Part shown: positions 16,512 to 24,393 of the stretch, piece after piece
How the letters are laid out: every line of letters begins with the position of its first letter
Position numbering within the stretch: position 1 is the stretch's first letter
Origin: an uncultured Sphingomonadales bacterium
Lineage (GTDB): Bacteria; Pseudomonadota; Alphaproteobacteria; Sphingomonadales; Sphingomonadaceae
NCBI GenBank assembly: GCA_903839675.1
Contig: CAIMDB010000017.1
Coordinates: 1 to 59,284 of the forward strand
DNA length: 59,284 nucleotides
Direction of reading: 5' to 3'
The notes under the pieces: model-generated
Database searches by the model: none
The model's input: only the letters and a program-made list of their open reading frames with translations
Told to the model about the DNA's origin: nothing
Translations under genes and position numbers: made by a program

Positions 16512-16928
16512 ATGAAGCCGCCGAAGTTCCGCCCAAGAGACACGGACCGTGCCCGCGCACTTCGTTCTGTTCTTTCACCTGCAGAACGGAAATTATGGGC
16601 AAGCCTAAGTCGGCGGCAACTCGACGGGTTTCACTTTACTAAGCAGTTCCAGATAGGCCCTTATTTTGCCGATTTCGCGTGCCGGCGGGCAAGGTTGGTT
16701 GTGGAACTCGACGGCTACTCCCATAATGCGCGCTCAGAACAGGATGCGGCGAAAGACCGGCTTCTGCAGGATGAGGGCTATAAAGTGCTGCGATTTCAAA
16801 ATGAGGATGTGATGGGGAACCTTGAAGGTGTCCTTTTGACGGTTCGTGATGCCCTTGGTTCAGCGCCGTCGGTTGCGTCCGTGAACAGCCCCTCCCCCAA
16901 CCCCTCCCGCAAGCGGGAGGGGAGTTAA
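16512..16928 (+). CDS. DUF559 (Vsr-like) endonuclease
   Basis: A 138-residue protein of the PD-(D/E)XK-like DUF559 family, related to very-short-patch-repair nucleases. It shows LSPAERKLWASL near residue 21, YFADFACRRARLVVELDG with Asp54, Glu65 and Asp67 as likely metal ligands, and a C-terminal GYKVLRFQNEDV strand. The last 14 residues ([14 protein letters not shown]) are encoded by repeat family C, so the natural C-terminus was replaced or extended by a repeat. The gene is bracketed by direct 35-bp copies of that repeat. The next gene, nadB, begins right after the stop. Confidence 0.87.
   Translation: MKPPKFRPRDTDRARALRSVLSPAERKLWASLSRRQLDGFHFTKQFQIGPYFADFACRRARLVVELDGYSHNARSEQDAAKDRLLQDEGYKVLRFQNEDVMGNLEGVLLTVRDALGSAPSVASVNSPSPNPSRKREGS
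16890..16924. repeat. Palindromic repeat family C, copy 2
   Basis: One arm only, identical over 35 bp to 16408-16442. It lies inside the DUF559 coding region and stops just before its termination codon and the nadB start. Confidence 0.9.
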
Positions 16929-16929
16929 G

Positions 16930-18507
16930 ATGAACGGTGACGTTCTCATCATTGGGTCTGGCGCGGCCGGGCTGACGGCGGCATTGCAACTTGCGCAGGA
17001 CAAAAAGGTTATCGTGCTTGCCAAAGGCGCGATTTCCGACGGCGCGACCAGCTGGGCACAGGGCGGGATCGCGGCGGTCCTTGAAACGACAGACACCTTT
17101 GAAAGCCATGTCGAAGACACGATGGTTGCGGGTGCGGGGCTCAACAACCGCGCTATCGTTGAACATGTCGTCGCCCAAGCGCCCGAGGCCATTGAGCGGC
17201 TCGCTGACTTGGGCGTGCCCTTTGATCTGGGGGCGGACAAGCACTGGCATTTGACGCGGGAAGGCGGGCATTCCCACCGCCGCATCGTCCATGTGAATGA
17301 CGCGACGGGCTTGGCCGTGCAGCAGGCGCTTGAAAAGGCGGCGCGCGACCACCCGAACATCACGCTGGTGCCGGACCGGGTGGCGATCGACCTCATCATG
17401 GGGCGCCATCAGGAGCGCTTTTCAACCAGCGGACGCATCCACGGCGTCTATGCGCTGAACCGCGCCACCGGGAAAGTCGAGACGTTCACGGCGCGCGCGA
17501 CCATCCTCGCCTGCGGCGGGGCAGGGCGCACCTATCTCTATTCCACCGCGCCGCGCGGGGCGACAGGCGACGGCATTGCCATGGCCTGGCGCGCTGGATG
17601 TCGAATTTCAAATATGGAATTCATGCAATTCCACCCGACCTGCCTCTACAATCTGGAGGTCAAAAACTTCCTGATTACAGAGGCTGTGCGTGGGGAGGGC
17701 GGGCACCTGCTCATCCCGACGACGGGCGAGCGCTTCATGCCGCGCTTTGATGACCGCGGCGAACTGGCACCGCGTGACATTGTGGCGCGTGCCATCGACC
17801 ATGAGATCAAGCGACTCGGCCTTGATTTCGTGCATCTCGATATCAGCCACAAGGACCCGGCCTTCGTGCGGGAGCATTTCCCGAACATCTATGAAAAGCT
17901 GCTGGGCCTTGGCATCGACATCACCAAGGAGCCGATCCCCGTCGTGCCCGCCCAGCATTATACCTGCGGCGGCGTGATGGTGGATATGGACGGGCGCACC
18001 GATGCGCCGGGGCTTTATGCGGCCGGTGAGGTCACGCAGTCGGGCCTGCACGGCGCCAACCGCTTGGCGTCCAACTCGCTGCTCGAATGCCTCGTCTTCG
18101 GCGATGCCTGTGCCGCGCATATCGACGCGCATTGGGACACTCTGCCGCCGCCGCCCGCCATCCGCCCATGGGATTCGAGCCGCGTGACCGACAGCGATGA
18201 GGAAGTCGTCATCCAGCAATGCTGGCGCGAGATCCGCCAGTTCATGTGGAACTTTGTGGGCATCGTTCGCACGACCAAAAGGCTGGAACGCGCAAAGCAC
18301 CGGATTGATCTGCTGAAGCAGGAGGTGGAGGATTATTACAGCCACTTCCGCGTGACGCCGGATTTGATCGAACTACGTAATCTGGTGGAGGTGGCGGACC
18401 TCATCATCCGCTCTGCCCTGCGCCGTAAGGAAAGCCGCGGGCTGCATTATACGCTCGATTATCCCAAGACGCTGGCGGGGGCAGAAGATACCGTGCTGGT
18501 GCCTTAG
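16930..18507 (+). CDS. nadB: L-aspartate oxidase
   Basis: FAD enzyme that oxidises L-aspartate to iminoaspartate, the first step of de novo NAD synthesis. The 525-residue protein has the N-terminal dinucleotide motif IIGSGAAGLTAAL, ATSWAQGGIAAV in the FAD domain, GGHSHRRIVH, and the succinate-dehydrogenase-like CGGAGRTYLYST and HGANRLASNSLLE. The C-terminal helical domain is complete. nadA and nadC are not adjacent. The start lies one base after the DUF559 stop, so its own promoter may lie within or upstream of the repeat-bracketed gene. Confidence 0.95.
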   Translation: MNGDVLIIGSGAAGLTAALQLAQDKKVIVLAKGAISDGATSWAQGGIAAVLETTDTFESHVEDTMVAGAGLNNRAIVEHVVAQAPEAIERLADLGVPFDLGADKHWHLTREGGHSHRRIVHVNDATGLAVQQALEKAARDHPNITLVPDRVAIDLIMGRHQERFSTSGRIHGVYALNRATGKVETFTARATILACGGAGRTYLYSTAPRGATGDGIAMAWRAGCRISNMEFMQFHPTCLYNLEVKNFLITEAVRGEGGHLLIPTTGERFMPRFDDRGELAPRDIVARAIDHEIKRLGLDFVHLDISHKDPAFVREHFPNIYEKLLGLGIDITKEPIPVVPAQHYTCGGVMVDMDGRTDAPGLYAAGEVTQSGLHGANRLASNSLLECLVFGDACAAHIDAHWDTLPPPPAIRPWDSSRVTDSDEEVVIQQCWREIRQFMWNFVGIVRTTKRLERAKHRIDLLKQEVEDYYSHFRVTPDLIELRNLVEVADLIIRSALRRKESRGLHYTLDYPKTLAGAEDTVLVP

Positions 18508-18515
18508 TTCCCACG

Positions 18516-18602
18516 CCGTTTGGGCTGAGCTTGTCGAAGCCCTGCATTTCTCTTTTGAAGCAAAGATCAAGTACTGCCCTTCGACAAGCTCAGGGTAAGC
18601 GG
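18516..18602. repeat. Palindromic repeat family A, copy 3
   Basis: Left arm CCGTTTGGGCTGAGCTTGTC and right arm CCCTTCGACAAGCTCAGGG are inverted. It sits between the convergent nadB and XRE genes. Confidence 0.88.
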
Positions 18603-18603
18603 A

Positions 18604-18804
18604 CTATTTCTGCTCCCCCGCCTCAAAAATCTCCTCAATCTTCGCCCCGAATAGCGCTGCAATCCGGAAGGCAAGGGGGAGGGAAGGATCATATTTCCCC
18701 GTCTCGATCGCGTTGACCGACTGGCGTGAGATGTGGAGGCGGTCGCCCAGATCCTGCTGGCTCCAGCCGCGTTCAGCGCGTAACGATTTCAGGTGGTTCT
18801 TCAC
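18604..18804 (-). CDS. XRE-family helix-turn-helix regulator, small
   Basis: A 66-residue protein that is nearly all one HTH domain: LKSLRAERGWSQQDLGDRLH, SRQSVNAIETGKYDPS, LAFRIAALFG and IEEIF. It starts with GTG, overlapping the stop of the upstream membrane-protein gene as GTGA. Regulators of this compact type usually control their own operon. Two matching palindromes upstream of the operon (19238-19255 and 19270-19287) are the likely binding sites. Confidence 0.9.
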   Translation of the reverse strand: MKNHLKSLRAERGWSQQDLGDRLHISRQSVNAIETGKYDPSLPLAFRIAALFGAKIEEIFEAGEQK

Positions 18805-19214
18805 GCGCAGGGGCCATCGGTTCCGGTGAGGCGGTTCCAGATGGCGCCAAGGCCCAAACCGATGAACCAGAAGAAGGCAGCGCCAAAGCCGCCATTGCCG
18901 GCAGGCACAACTTCATAGTTTTGCAGGAATTCCCACATCGTCATGATGGTCAGGCAGAAGGCCGTGGCGAACAGCGACTGGCGCACAAACATCATGCGCA
19001 TATACTCGTCGGTCTCTTCCACGAGCAGGCGGAAGATCGTCCAGAAGACGCCGAGGATCGGCAAGGCGGGCAGGACCGCAACCAGATAAGCGAGCGGCTT
19101 TTCCGGCGGCAAATGGCGGAACACATAGCCGGTCGCGAAGATCAGCACCATGTAGACCAGCATGAAGCCGGCAAGGCGACGCAGGTAGCGAACGATGGCA
19201 GGTGACTGGGACAT
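18801..19214 (-). CDS. Four-helix membrane protein paired with XRE regulator
   Basis: A 137-residue protein with four hydrophobic helices (LAGFMLVYMVLIFATGYVF; LVAVLPALPILGVFWTIF; QSLFATAFCLTIMTMW; AAFFWFIGLGLGAIW). The central loop VEETDEYMRMMFVRQ is charged and probably conserved. The ATG at 19214 has CGGAG eight bases upstream, better than the upstream frame extension. It is translationally coupled to the XRE gene. The function is unknown; the pairing of a small membrane protein with its own XRE repressor suggests a stress-responsive two-gene unit. Confidence 0.75.
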   Translation of the reverse strand: MSQSPAIVRYLRRLAGFMLVYMVLIFATGYVFRHLPPEKPLAYLVAVLPALPILGVFWTIFRLLVEETDEYMRMMFVRQSLFATAFCLTIMTMWEFLQNYEVVPAGNGGFGAAFFWFIGLGLGAIWNRLTGTDGPCA

Positions 19215-19237
19215 GATCGACTCCGTGATTGCGTTGA

Positions 19238-19255
19238 TGTAAAGGAAACTTGTCA
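19238..19255 (-). promoter_or_regulatory. Operator palindrome 1 of XRE operon
   Basis: TGTAAAG, four bases, then CTTGTCA. It is an imperfect dyad that matches the second site at 19270-19287 when read on the opposite strand. It lies 24-41 bp upstream of the membrane-protein start. Confidence 0.6.
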
Positions 19256-19269
19256 TTGTTTCGATCTAA

Positions 19270-19287
19270 TGTCAAGTGAGCTTTACA
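19270..19287 (-). promoter_or_regulatory. Operator palindrome 2 of XRE operon
   Basis: TGTCAAG, TGAG, CTTTACA. It is the mirror image of site 1, with starts 32 bp (three helical turns) apart. On the minus strand it contains TTGACA, a -35-like hexamer, so binding here would block RNA polymerase. Confidence 0.6.
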
Positions 19288-19295
19288 TTTGATCA

Positions 19296-19318
19296 CCGCG
19301 CCGTCCCTTGCGGCGCGG
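19296..19318 (+). promoter_or_regulatory. Leader hairpin upstream of thrS
   Basis: CCGCGCCG and CGGCGCGG pair perfectly around a 7-nt loop, about 60 bp before the thrS start; a TTTTTT run follows near 19351. It may act in the thrS leader or be incidental in GC-rich DNA. Confidence 0.3.
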
Positions 19319-19376
19319 CGCGGGGGCTGGCAAAGGGCGGCGCAGCATTGTTTTTTACAGAAAGCACGTTCTTCCA

Positions 19377-21371
19377 ATGACCGACATGATCCGCGTCTCC
19401 CTTCCCGATGGCTCCGTTCGAGACGTCGCGCGCGGAACAACCCCGGCGGACATCGCCGCCGCCATCGGGCCCGGCCTTGCCAAGGCCGCGATTGCGGCGC
19501 GCGTGAATGGCGAACTGCGTGACATTACGCGCCCCTTTGACGGCGACAGCGAACTCGCGCTCATCACGTCGCGCGACGAAGCTGATGCGCTCGACCTCGC
19601 CCGGCATGACTTTGCGCATATATTGGCAGAAGCCGTGCAGGCGCTCTTCCCCGGCACGCAGATCACCTTTGGCCCGTCGACCGATGATGGGTTCTACTAT
19701 GACTTCGCGCCGCAGCGTCCCTTCACCGAGGATGATCTGCCCGCCATCGAAGCGAAGATGCGGGAGATTATCGCTGCCGACAAACCACTCCGCCGCGAAG
19801 TGATGAGCCGTGCCGACCTGATCGCACGCTGGTCGGCTGAGGGCGAGACCTTCAAGGCCGAATGGGCGGGCGAACTTCCCGAAGGCGAAGAGCTGAGCGT
19901 CTATTGGTCCGGCGACAATTGGATGGACATGTGCCGTGGGCCGCATCTGGCCTCGACCGGAAAGCTGGACCCACAGGCGTTTAAGCTGACGCGCGTGTCT
20001 GGGGCCTATTGGCGCGGCGATCAGAACAATGCGCAGCTCAGCCGCGTCTATGGCACCGGCTGGCTCAACAAGAAGCAACTCGACGCGCATCTGACGCGGC
20101 TTGAAGAAGCCGCCAAGCGGGACCATCGCCGTCTGGGTGCGGAGATGGACCTGTTCCACCTTCAGTCCGAAGCGCATGGCTCGGTGTTCTGGCACCCCAA
20201 TGGCTATCGCATCTGGCGTGAGCTGGAGGCGTACATGCGCCGCGCGATTGACGGCGCGGGCTATCGCGAGGTGAAGACGCCGCAGGTCATGGACGCCCGC
20301 CAATGGGAACAGTCCGGACATTGGGGCAAGTATCGCGAAAACATGTTCGTCATCCCCGACGAAGTGCCCAATGTTGACGATGAAGGCCCGGTGATTTCGG
20401 GTGAGGCCGACTGGATGGCCCTCAAGCCAATGAACTGCCCGGCGCACGTCCTCATCTTCCGGCAGGGCATTAAGAGCTATCGTGATCTGCCGCTGCGCAT
20501 TTACGAAAATGGCTGCTGCCACCGCAATGAGCCGCATGGCGCGCTGCATGGCCTGATGCGGGTGCGCCAGTTCACGCAGGACGACGCCCACATCTTCTGC
20601 CGTGAAGACCAGATTGTCGCCGAGGTGCAGGATTTCTGCGCGCTCGCCGACCGCGTCTACAAGCATTTCGGCTTCACCTATTCGATCAAGCTCGCGCTGC
20701 GCCCCGAAAAGCGCTTCGGCAGCGACGCTGATTGGGACAAGGCCGAGAATGAATTGCGCGACGCTGTGGCCCGCGCTGGCCTCGCCACGCCTGAATATGG
20801 CTGGGAAGAATTACCCGGCGAAGGCGCCTTCTACGCGCCGAAGCTCGAATGGCATTTGACCGACGCGATCGGCCGCACCTGGCAGGTTGGCACGATCCAG
20901 TCAGACCGCGTTCTGCCCGAACGCCTCGATGCAAGCTATGTGGGTGAGGATGGTGAGAAGCATCGTCCCGTCATGCTCCACCGTGCGATCTTCGGGTCGT
21001 ACGAGCGGTTCATCGGTATCTTGATTGAACATTATGCCGGTCGCTTCCCGAGCTGGTTGGCACCCGTGCAGGCCGTGGTCGCGACCATCGTGTCGGATGC
21101 GGACGGCTATGCCGAAGCGGTCGCCGAAAAGCTGGCCGCAGCCGGCCTGCGGGTCGAGACCGATCTGCGCAACGAGAAGATCAACTATAAGGTGCGCGAG
21201 CACTCATTGGCGAAGGTGCCGCATCTCCTCGTCGTTGGGATGCGCGAGGCCGAAGAAGGCAAGGTCGCCATCCGCACGCTCGGCTCGGACGGGCAGCGGA
21301 TCATGACGCTCGATGAAGCCATTGCGATGCTGACGGCGGAAGCGACGGCACCGGATATGCGGGGCTCATAA
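19377..21371 (+). CDS. thrS: Threonyl-tRNA synthetase
   Basis: Class II synthetase charging tRNA-Thr. The 664-residue protein begins at ATG 19377 with a TGS domain ([11 protein letters not shown], then [20 protein letters not shown]). It continues with the second additional (editing) domain containing [11 protein letters not shown], which holds the zinc/editing motif. The catalytic core has [13 protein letters not shown] and [16 protein letters not shown]. The C-terminal anticodon-binding domain ends the protein. Length and domain order are standard. A longer frame upstream to 19308 is poorly supported. Confidence 0.96.
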   Translation: MTDMIRVSLPDGSVRDVARGTTPADIAAAIGPGLAKAAIAARVNGELRDITRPFDGDSELALITSRDEADALDLARHDFAHILAEAVQALFPGTQITFGPSTDDGFYYDFAPQRPFTEDDLPAIEAKMREIIAADKPLRREVMSRADLIARWSAEGETFKAEWAGELPEGEELSVYWSGDNWMDMCRGPHLASTGKLDPQAFKLTRVSGAYWRGDQNNAQLSRVYGTGWLNKKQLDAHLTRLEEAAKRDHRRLGAEMDLFHLQSEAHGSVFWHPNGYRIWRELEAYMRRAIDGAGYREVKTPQVMDARQWEQSGHWGKYRENMFVIPDEVPNVDDEGPVISGEADWMALKPMNCPAHVLIFRQGIKSYRDLPLRIYENGCCHRNEPHGALHGLMRVRQFTQDDAHIFCREDQIVAEVQDFCALADRVYKHFGFTYSIKLALRPEKRFGSDADWDKAENELRDAVARAGLATPEYGWEELPGEGAFYAPKLEWHLTDAIGRTWQVGTIQSDRVLPERLDASYVGEDGEKHRPVMLHRAIFGSYERFIGILIEHYAGRFPSWLAPVQAVVATIVSDADGYAEAVAEKLAAAGLRVETDLRNEKINYKVREHSLAKVPHLLVVGMREAEEGKVAIRTLGSDGQRIMTLDEAIAMLTAEATAPDMRGS

Positions 21372-21387
21372 ACTTCGGTTTGCATTT

Positions 21388-21455
21388 GTCATCCCCGCGA
21401 AAGCGGGGATCCACACGCCACGGTGGCCATGGTTTCCCGCTTTCGCGGGAATGAC
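21388..21455. repeat. Palindromic repeat family B, copy 2
   Basis: GTCATCCCCGCGAAAGCGGG at the left and CCCGCTTTCGCGGGAATGAC at the right, inverted. It directly follows thrS. Confidence 0.88.
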
Positions 21456-21483
21456 AGGGAAAGAGCAATAGGCGCTTAATTCT

Positions 21484-21570
21484 CCGTTTGGGCTGAGCCT
21501 GTCGAAGCCCTGTCCTTTTCCTTTGGTGAACAGGCAAGGGCGACCCTTCGACAAGCTCAGGGTGAGCGGG
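21484..21570. repeat. Palindromic repeat family A, copy 4
   Basis: CCGTTTGGGCTGAGCCTGTC at the left and CCCTTCGACAAGCTCAGGG at the right, inverted. It lies about 28 bp after repeat B2, so two families share this convergent gap. Confidence 0.88.
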
Positions 21571-21595
21571 AGAGGGGATTTTGGGGTATGCCCCC

Positions 21596-22381
21596 CTACT
21601 GCGCCGTCCAGCCGCCGTCGACGACCATGTTGGCGCCGGTCACCGCACTTGCCTCATCGCGGCACAGGAACAGCGCCATGGCGGCGATCTGGTTGGGCAT
21701 GACGAACTGCTTTTGCGGGATCGCGCCCAGCAGCACATCGTTGATCACCTGATCGCGGGTCATGTCGCGCGTCTTCATCGTGTCGGGGATCTGGTTTTCG
21801 ATCAGCGGCGTCCAGACATAGCCCGGCGAAATGCAGTTCACCGTGATCCCCTTTTGCGCGACCTCTAGGGCGGCGGTGCGGGTGAGGCCCATCAGGCCGT
21901 GCTTGGCCGCGTTATAGGCAGACTTATTGGGGCTCGCGACCATCGAATGGGCAGACGCGGTGGAGATGATCCGGCCCCAGCCTTTGTCCTTCATGAAGGG
22001 CAGGGCCGCGCGCATGGCGTGGAACGGCGCGGACAGGAGGATGGCAATCAGCTGATCCCATTTATCCAGCGGATATTCGTCCAAGGGCGCGACATGCTGG
22101 ATGCCGGCATTGTTGATCAGGATATCCGGACCGCCCAGCTGATCGTGGCAGGTCTGCACCATTGCGGCGATCTCTTCAGGCTTGGTCATGTCCGCGCCGG
22201 ACCAGAGCGCCTTGGCGCCGCTGGCCGCTTCAAGCGCGGCGCGCTGCGCCTCAATCGCGGCGGCGTCGCCAAAGCCGTTGAGCATGATGGAGGCGCCTTC
22301 GGCGGCCAGCGCCGTCGCGCAGGCCGCGCCAATGCCTGATGTGGACCCGGTGATCAGCGCGGTCTTGCCCTTGAGGATCAT
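21596..22381 (-). CDS. bdhA: 3-hydroxybutyrate dehydrogenase (SDR)
   Basis: NAD-dependent short-chain dehydrogenase of 261 residues that interconverts 3-hydroxybutyrate and acetoacetate, part of polyhydroxybutyrate breakdown. The cofactor motif is TGSTSGIG near residue 11, NNAG is at 90-93, and the catalytic set is Ser143, Tyr156 and Lys160 (SAYNAAKHG). The ending VDGGWTAQ is typical of this subfamily. The ATG at 22381 gives the usual SDR length; the frame runs on upstream without a supported start. It diverges from the zinc-peptidase gene. Confidence 0.9.
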   Translation of the reverse strand: MILKGKTALITGSTSGIGAACATALAAEGASIMLNGFGDAAAIEAQRAALEAASGAKALWSGADMTKPEEIAAMVQTCHDQLGGPDILINNAGIQHVAPLDEYPLDKWDQLIAILLSAPFHAMRAALPFMKDKGWGRIISTASAHSMVASPNKSAYNAAKHGLMGLTRTAALEVAQKGITVNCISPGYVWTPLIENQIPDTMKTRDMTRDQVINDVLLGAIPQKQFVMPNQIAAMALFLCRDEASAVTGANMVVDGGWTAQ

Positions 22382-22467
22382 GTGAAACTCCCGTTGCTTA
22401 GCTGCCTGCGATTGCATCAGGCGCGGCTGCGGTGCAATGTCTTTCGCGTGAAGAGCGGGAGCGGGCC

Positions 22468-23379
22468 ATGCGTCTAGACGATATTGATACATCGGGCGTC
22501 GATGTTGAGGACCAGCGTGGATCGGGCGGTCGCGGCTTCCCGATGGGCGGTGGCGGCGGGATGCTCCCACTGGGGCGCGGCGGTATGGGCTGCGGCACCG
22601 TCATTCTGATTATCGCTTTGCTCCTGATCGGGCCGAAGCTTGGCATTGATGTCGGCCAGATCCTCGGCGGCGGCGGACAGATCGCGCCGGTCGAACAGAC
22701 GCAGCAGGTCCCTGCCGGTCAGACCGGCGCCCAAGGCTGTGAGGCCAATGCTGCGAGCAAGTTTAGCTGTCAGGTGCTGGCGTCTGCCAATGACACTTGG
22801 GGCAAGGCCTTTCCGCCAGGAAAATATAAAGAGCCAAAGATTGTCTTTTATTCGCAAAACGGGCGTTCTGGCTGTGGTGCGGCGCAATCGGCCATGGGGC
22901 CGTTTTATTGCCCGGCGGATCAGGGCATTTATCTCGACACCGATTTCTATGGCGAGCTGTCGCAGCGCTTTGGGGCAGCGGGTGATTTTGCGCAGGCCTA
23001 TGTCATCGCGCATGAGGTGGGGCATCACATCCAGTATCTGACCGGCATTGCCAGTCAGGTCCGCGCGTATCAGTCGCGCGCCAGCGAAGTGGAAGGCAAT
23101 AAGCTGCAGGTCGCGATGGAGTTGCAGGCGGATTGCTATGCCGGCGTTTGGGCCGCGAAGAACAAGGAACGAATGGAGCCGGGCGATCTGGAAGAAGGTC
23201 TGCGCGCCGCCCACGCCATTGGCGATGACGTGCTTCAAAAGGCCGCCCAAGGCCGCGTCGTGCCGGAAAGCTTCACCCATGGCTCTGCTGAACAGCGCAT
23301 GGCGTGGCTGAAGCGCGGGCTGGACAGCGGTGACCCCAATAAATGCGACACGTTCCAGAACGTGCAGCTCGACCGATAG
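22468..23379 (+). CDS. Neutral zinc metallopeptidase (YpfJ family)
   Basis: A 303-residue protein. It has a Gly-rich cytoplasmic N-terminus, one membrane helix (residues about 42-58) and a periplasmic peptidase domain with the zinc motif HEVGHH at 182-187, followed by the conserved ELQADCYAGVWA block with the third zinc ligand. Cysteines in CGAAQSAMGPFYCP suit an oxidised compartment. ATG 22468 has GGGAG seven bases upstream. Substrate unknown. Confidence 0.92.
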   Translation: MRLDDIDTSGVDVEDQRGSGGRGFPMGGGGGMLPLGRGGMGCGTVILIIALLLIGPKLGIDVGQILGGGGQIAPVEQTQQVPAGQTGAQGCEANAASKFSCQVLASANDTWGKAFPPGKYKEPKIVFYSQNGRSGCGAAQSAMGPFYCPADQGIYLDTDFYGELSQRFGAAGDFAQAYVIAHEVGHHIQYLTGIASQVRAYQSRASEVEGNKLQVAMELQADCYAGVWAAKNKERMEPGDLEEGLRAAHAIGDDVLQKAAQGRVVPESFTHGSAEQRMAWLKRGLDSGDPNKCDTFQNVQLDR

Positions 23380-23390
23380 GGATTTTTGAT

Positions 23391-24209
23391 TTGCGTATTG
23401 GTATCGTCGCGCCGTCCTGTCGGTTAGAAGAGGCGGTGGCGGATCGGCTGCCGGTGTTGTTGAGAGAGACGCTGGGGGGCGATGCGCCAGAGCTTGTCAT
23501 CCACCCCCAATGCTTCCTCTCCGAAGGGCATTTTGCCGGGCCGGATTCGGCGCGGGCGGATGCCTTTGTGGAGCTGGCGAACGATCCCTCCATCGACGCC
23601 ATCTGGTTTGCACGTGGCGGCTACGGCGCCAATCGCATGGCAGAAGACGCGCTGGCGCGGCTCACGTCAGCGGCGGCGGACAAGCGCTATCTTGGCTATT
23701 CGGACGGTGGCTTCCTGCTCGCCGGGCTCTATGCGCGTGGCATTGGTCAGGTAGCGCATGGACCCATGCCCAGTGATTTGAAGCGGATGGGCGGGGATGC
23801 GGCCGTCCTGCGCGGGCTGGATTGGCTGATGACGGGCAACGCGCCTGCTTTCGACGCATCTCTTAACCCTCCGATCAAACGAGTGGCGTTCAATCTCACT
23901 GTGCTCAGCCAATTGCTTGGCACCCCGCTCCAGCCCGATCTCACCGATCATGTGCTGATGGTGGAAGAGGTCGGTGAGTATATGTACCGCATCGACCGCA
24001 GCCTGTTCCACCTGACAAGCAATCCCGGCATTCGGGCGGTGGCTGGCCTGCAACTGGGCCGGTGCAGCGACGTGCCCGATAATGATCCACACTTTGTCCT
24101 GAATGAGGAAGAGGTTGCGCGGCACTGGTGCGCAAAAGCGGGCATTGCATGGTTGGGACGTGCAGATATCGGGCATGATGCCGACAATACGGTTGTGCCG
24201 TTCGGGTGA
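23391..24209 (+). CDS. LD-carboxypeptidase (peptidase S66)
   Basis: Murein tetrapeptide carboxypeptidase of the LdcA family, 272 residues, removing the terminal D-Ala during cell-wall recycling. It begins IGIVAPSCRL. The nucleophile Ser lies in GYSDGG, the Glu in VEEVGE and the His in GHDADN, near the C-terminal VVPFG; this is the Ser-Glu-His triad of S66. A TTG start at 23391 is preferred: AGGGA lies eight bases upstream and the family begins exactly there. An ATG at 23343 would overlap the upstream gene by 37 nt. It is probably cotranscribed with the zinc peptidase. Confidence 0.9.
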   Translation: MRIGIVAPSCRLEEAVADRLPVLLRETLGGDAPELVIHPQCFLSEGHFAGPDSARADAFVELANDPSIDAIWFARGGYGANRMAEDALARLTSAAADKRYLGYSDGGFLLAGLYARGIGQVAHGPMPSDLKRMGGDAAVLRGLDWLMTGNAPAFDASLNPPIKRVAFNLTVLSQLLGTPLQPDLTDHVLMVEEVGEYMYRIDRSLFHLTSNPGIRAVAGLQLGRCSDVPDNDPHFVLNEEEVARHWCAKAGIAWLGRADIGHDADNTVVPFG

Positions 24210-24220
24210 TTCCCTGCCGT

Positions 24221-24311
24221 GTCATCCCCGCGAAAGCGGGGATCCAGTTCAGGCTCCCACAGCCATCATGAAGCCCTGCTGCGCATGGATTCCCGCTTTC
24301 GCGGGAATGAC
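24221..24311. repeat. Palindromic repeat family B, copy 3
   Basis: GTCATCCCCGCGAAAGCGGG at the left and CCCGCTTTCGCGGGAATGAC at the right, with a spacer of about 45 bp, in the convergent gap before degP. Confidence 0.88.
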
Positions 24312-24338
24312 AGAGGGGGCAGCATTGGCCCCCCTAAG

Positions 24339-24369
24339 AAAAAGGGCGACAGGATCACTCCTGCCGCCC
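24339..24369 (-). terminator. Rho-independent terminator of degP
   Basis: Arms GGGCGACAGGA (24344-24354) and TCCTGCCGCCC (24359-24369) pair with one mismatch across a 4-nt loop. On the minus strand a TTTTT run follows at 24343-24339. It lies 25 bp after the degP stop. Confidence 0.85.
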
Positions 24370-24393
24370 CATGTCCCTGCCAGGGAATTCGGG

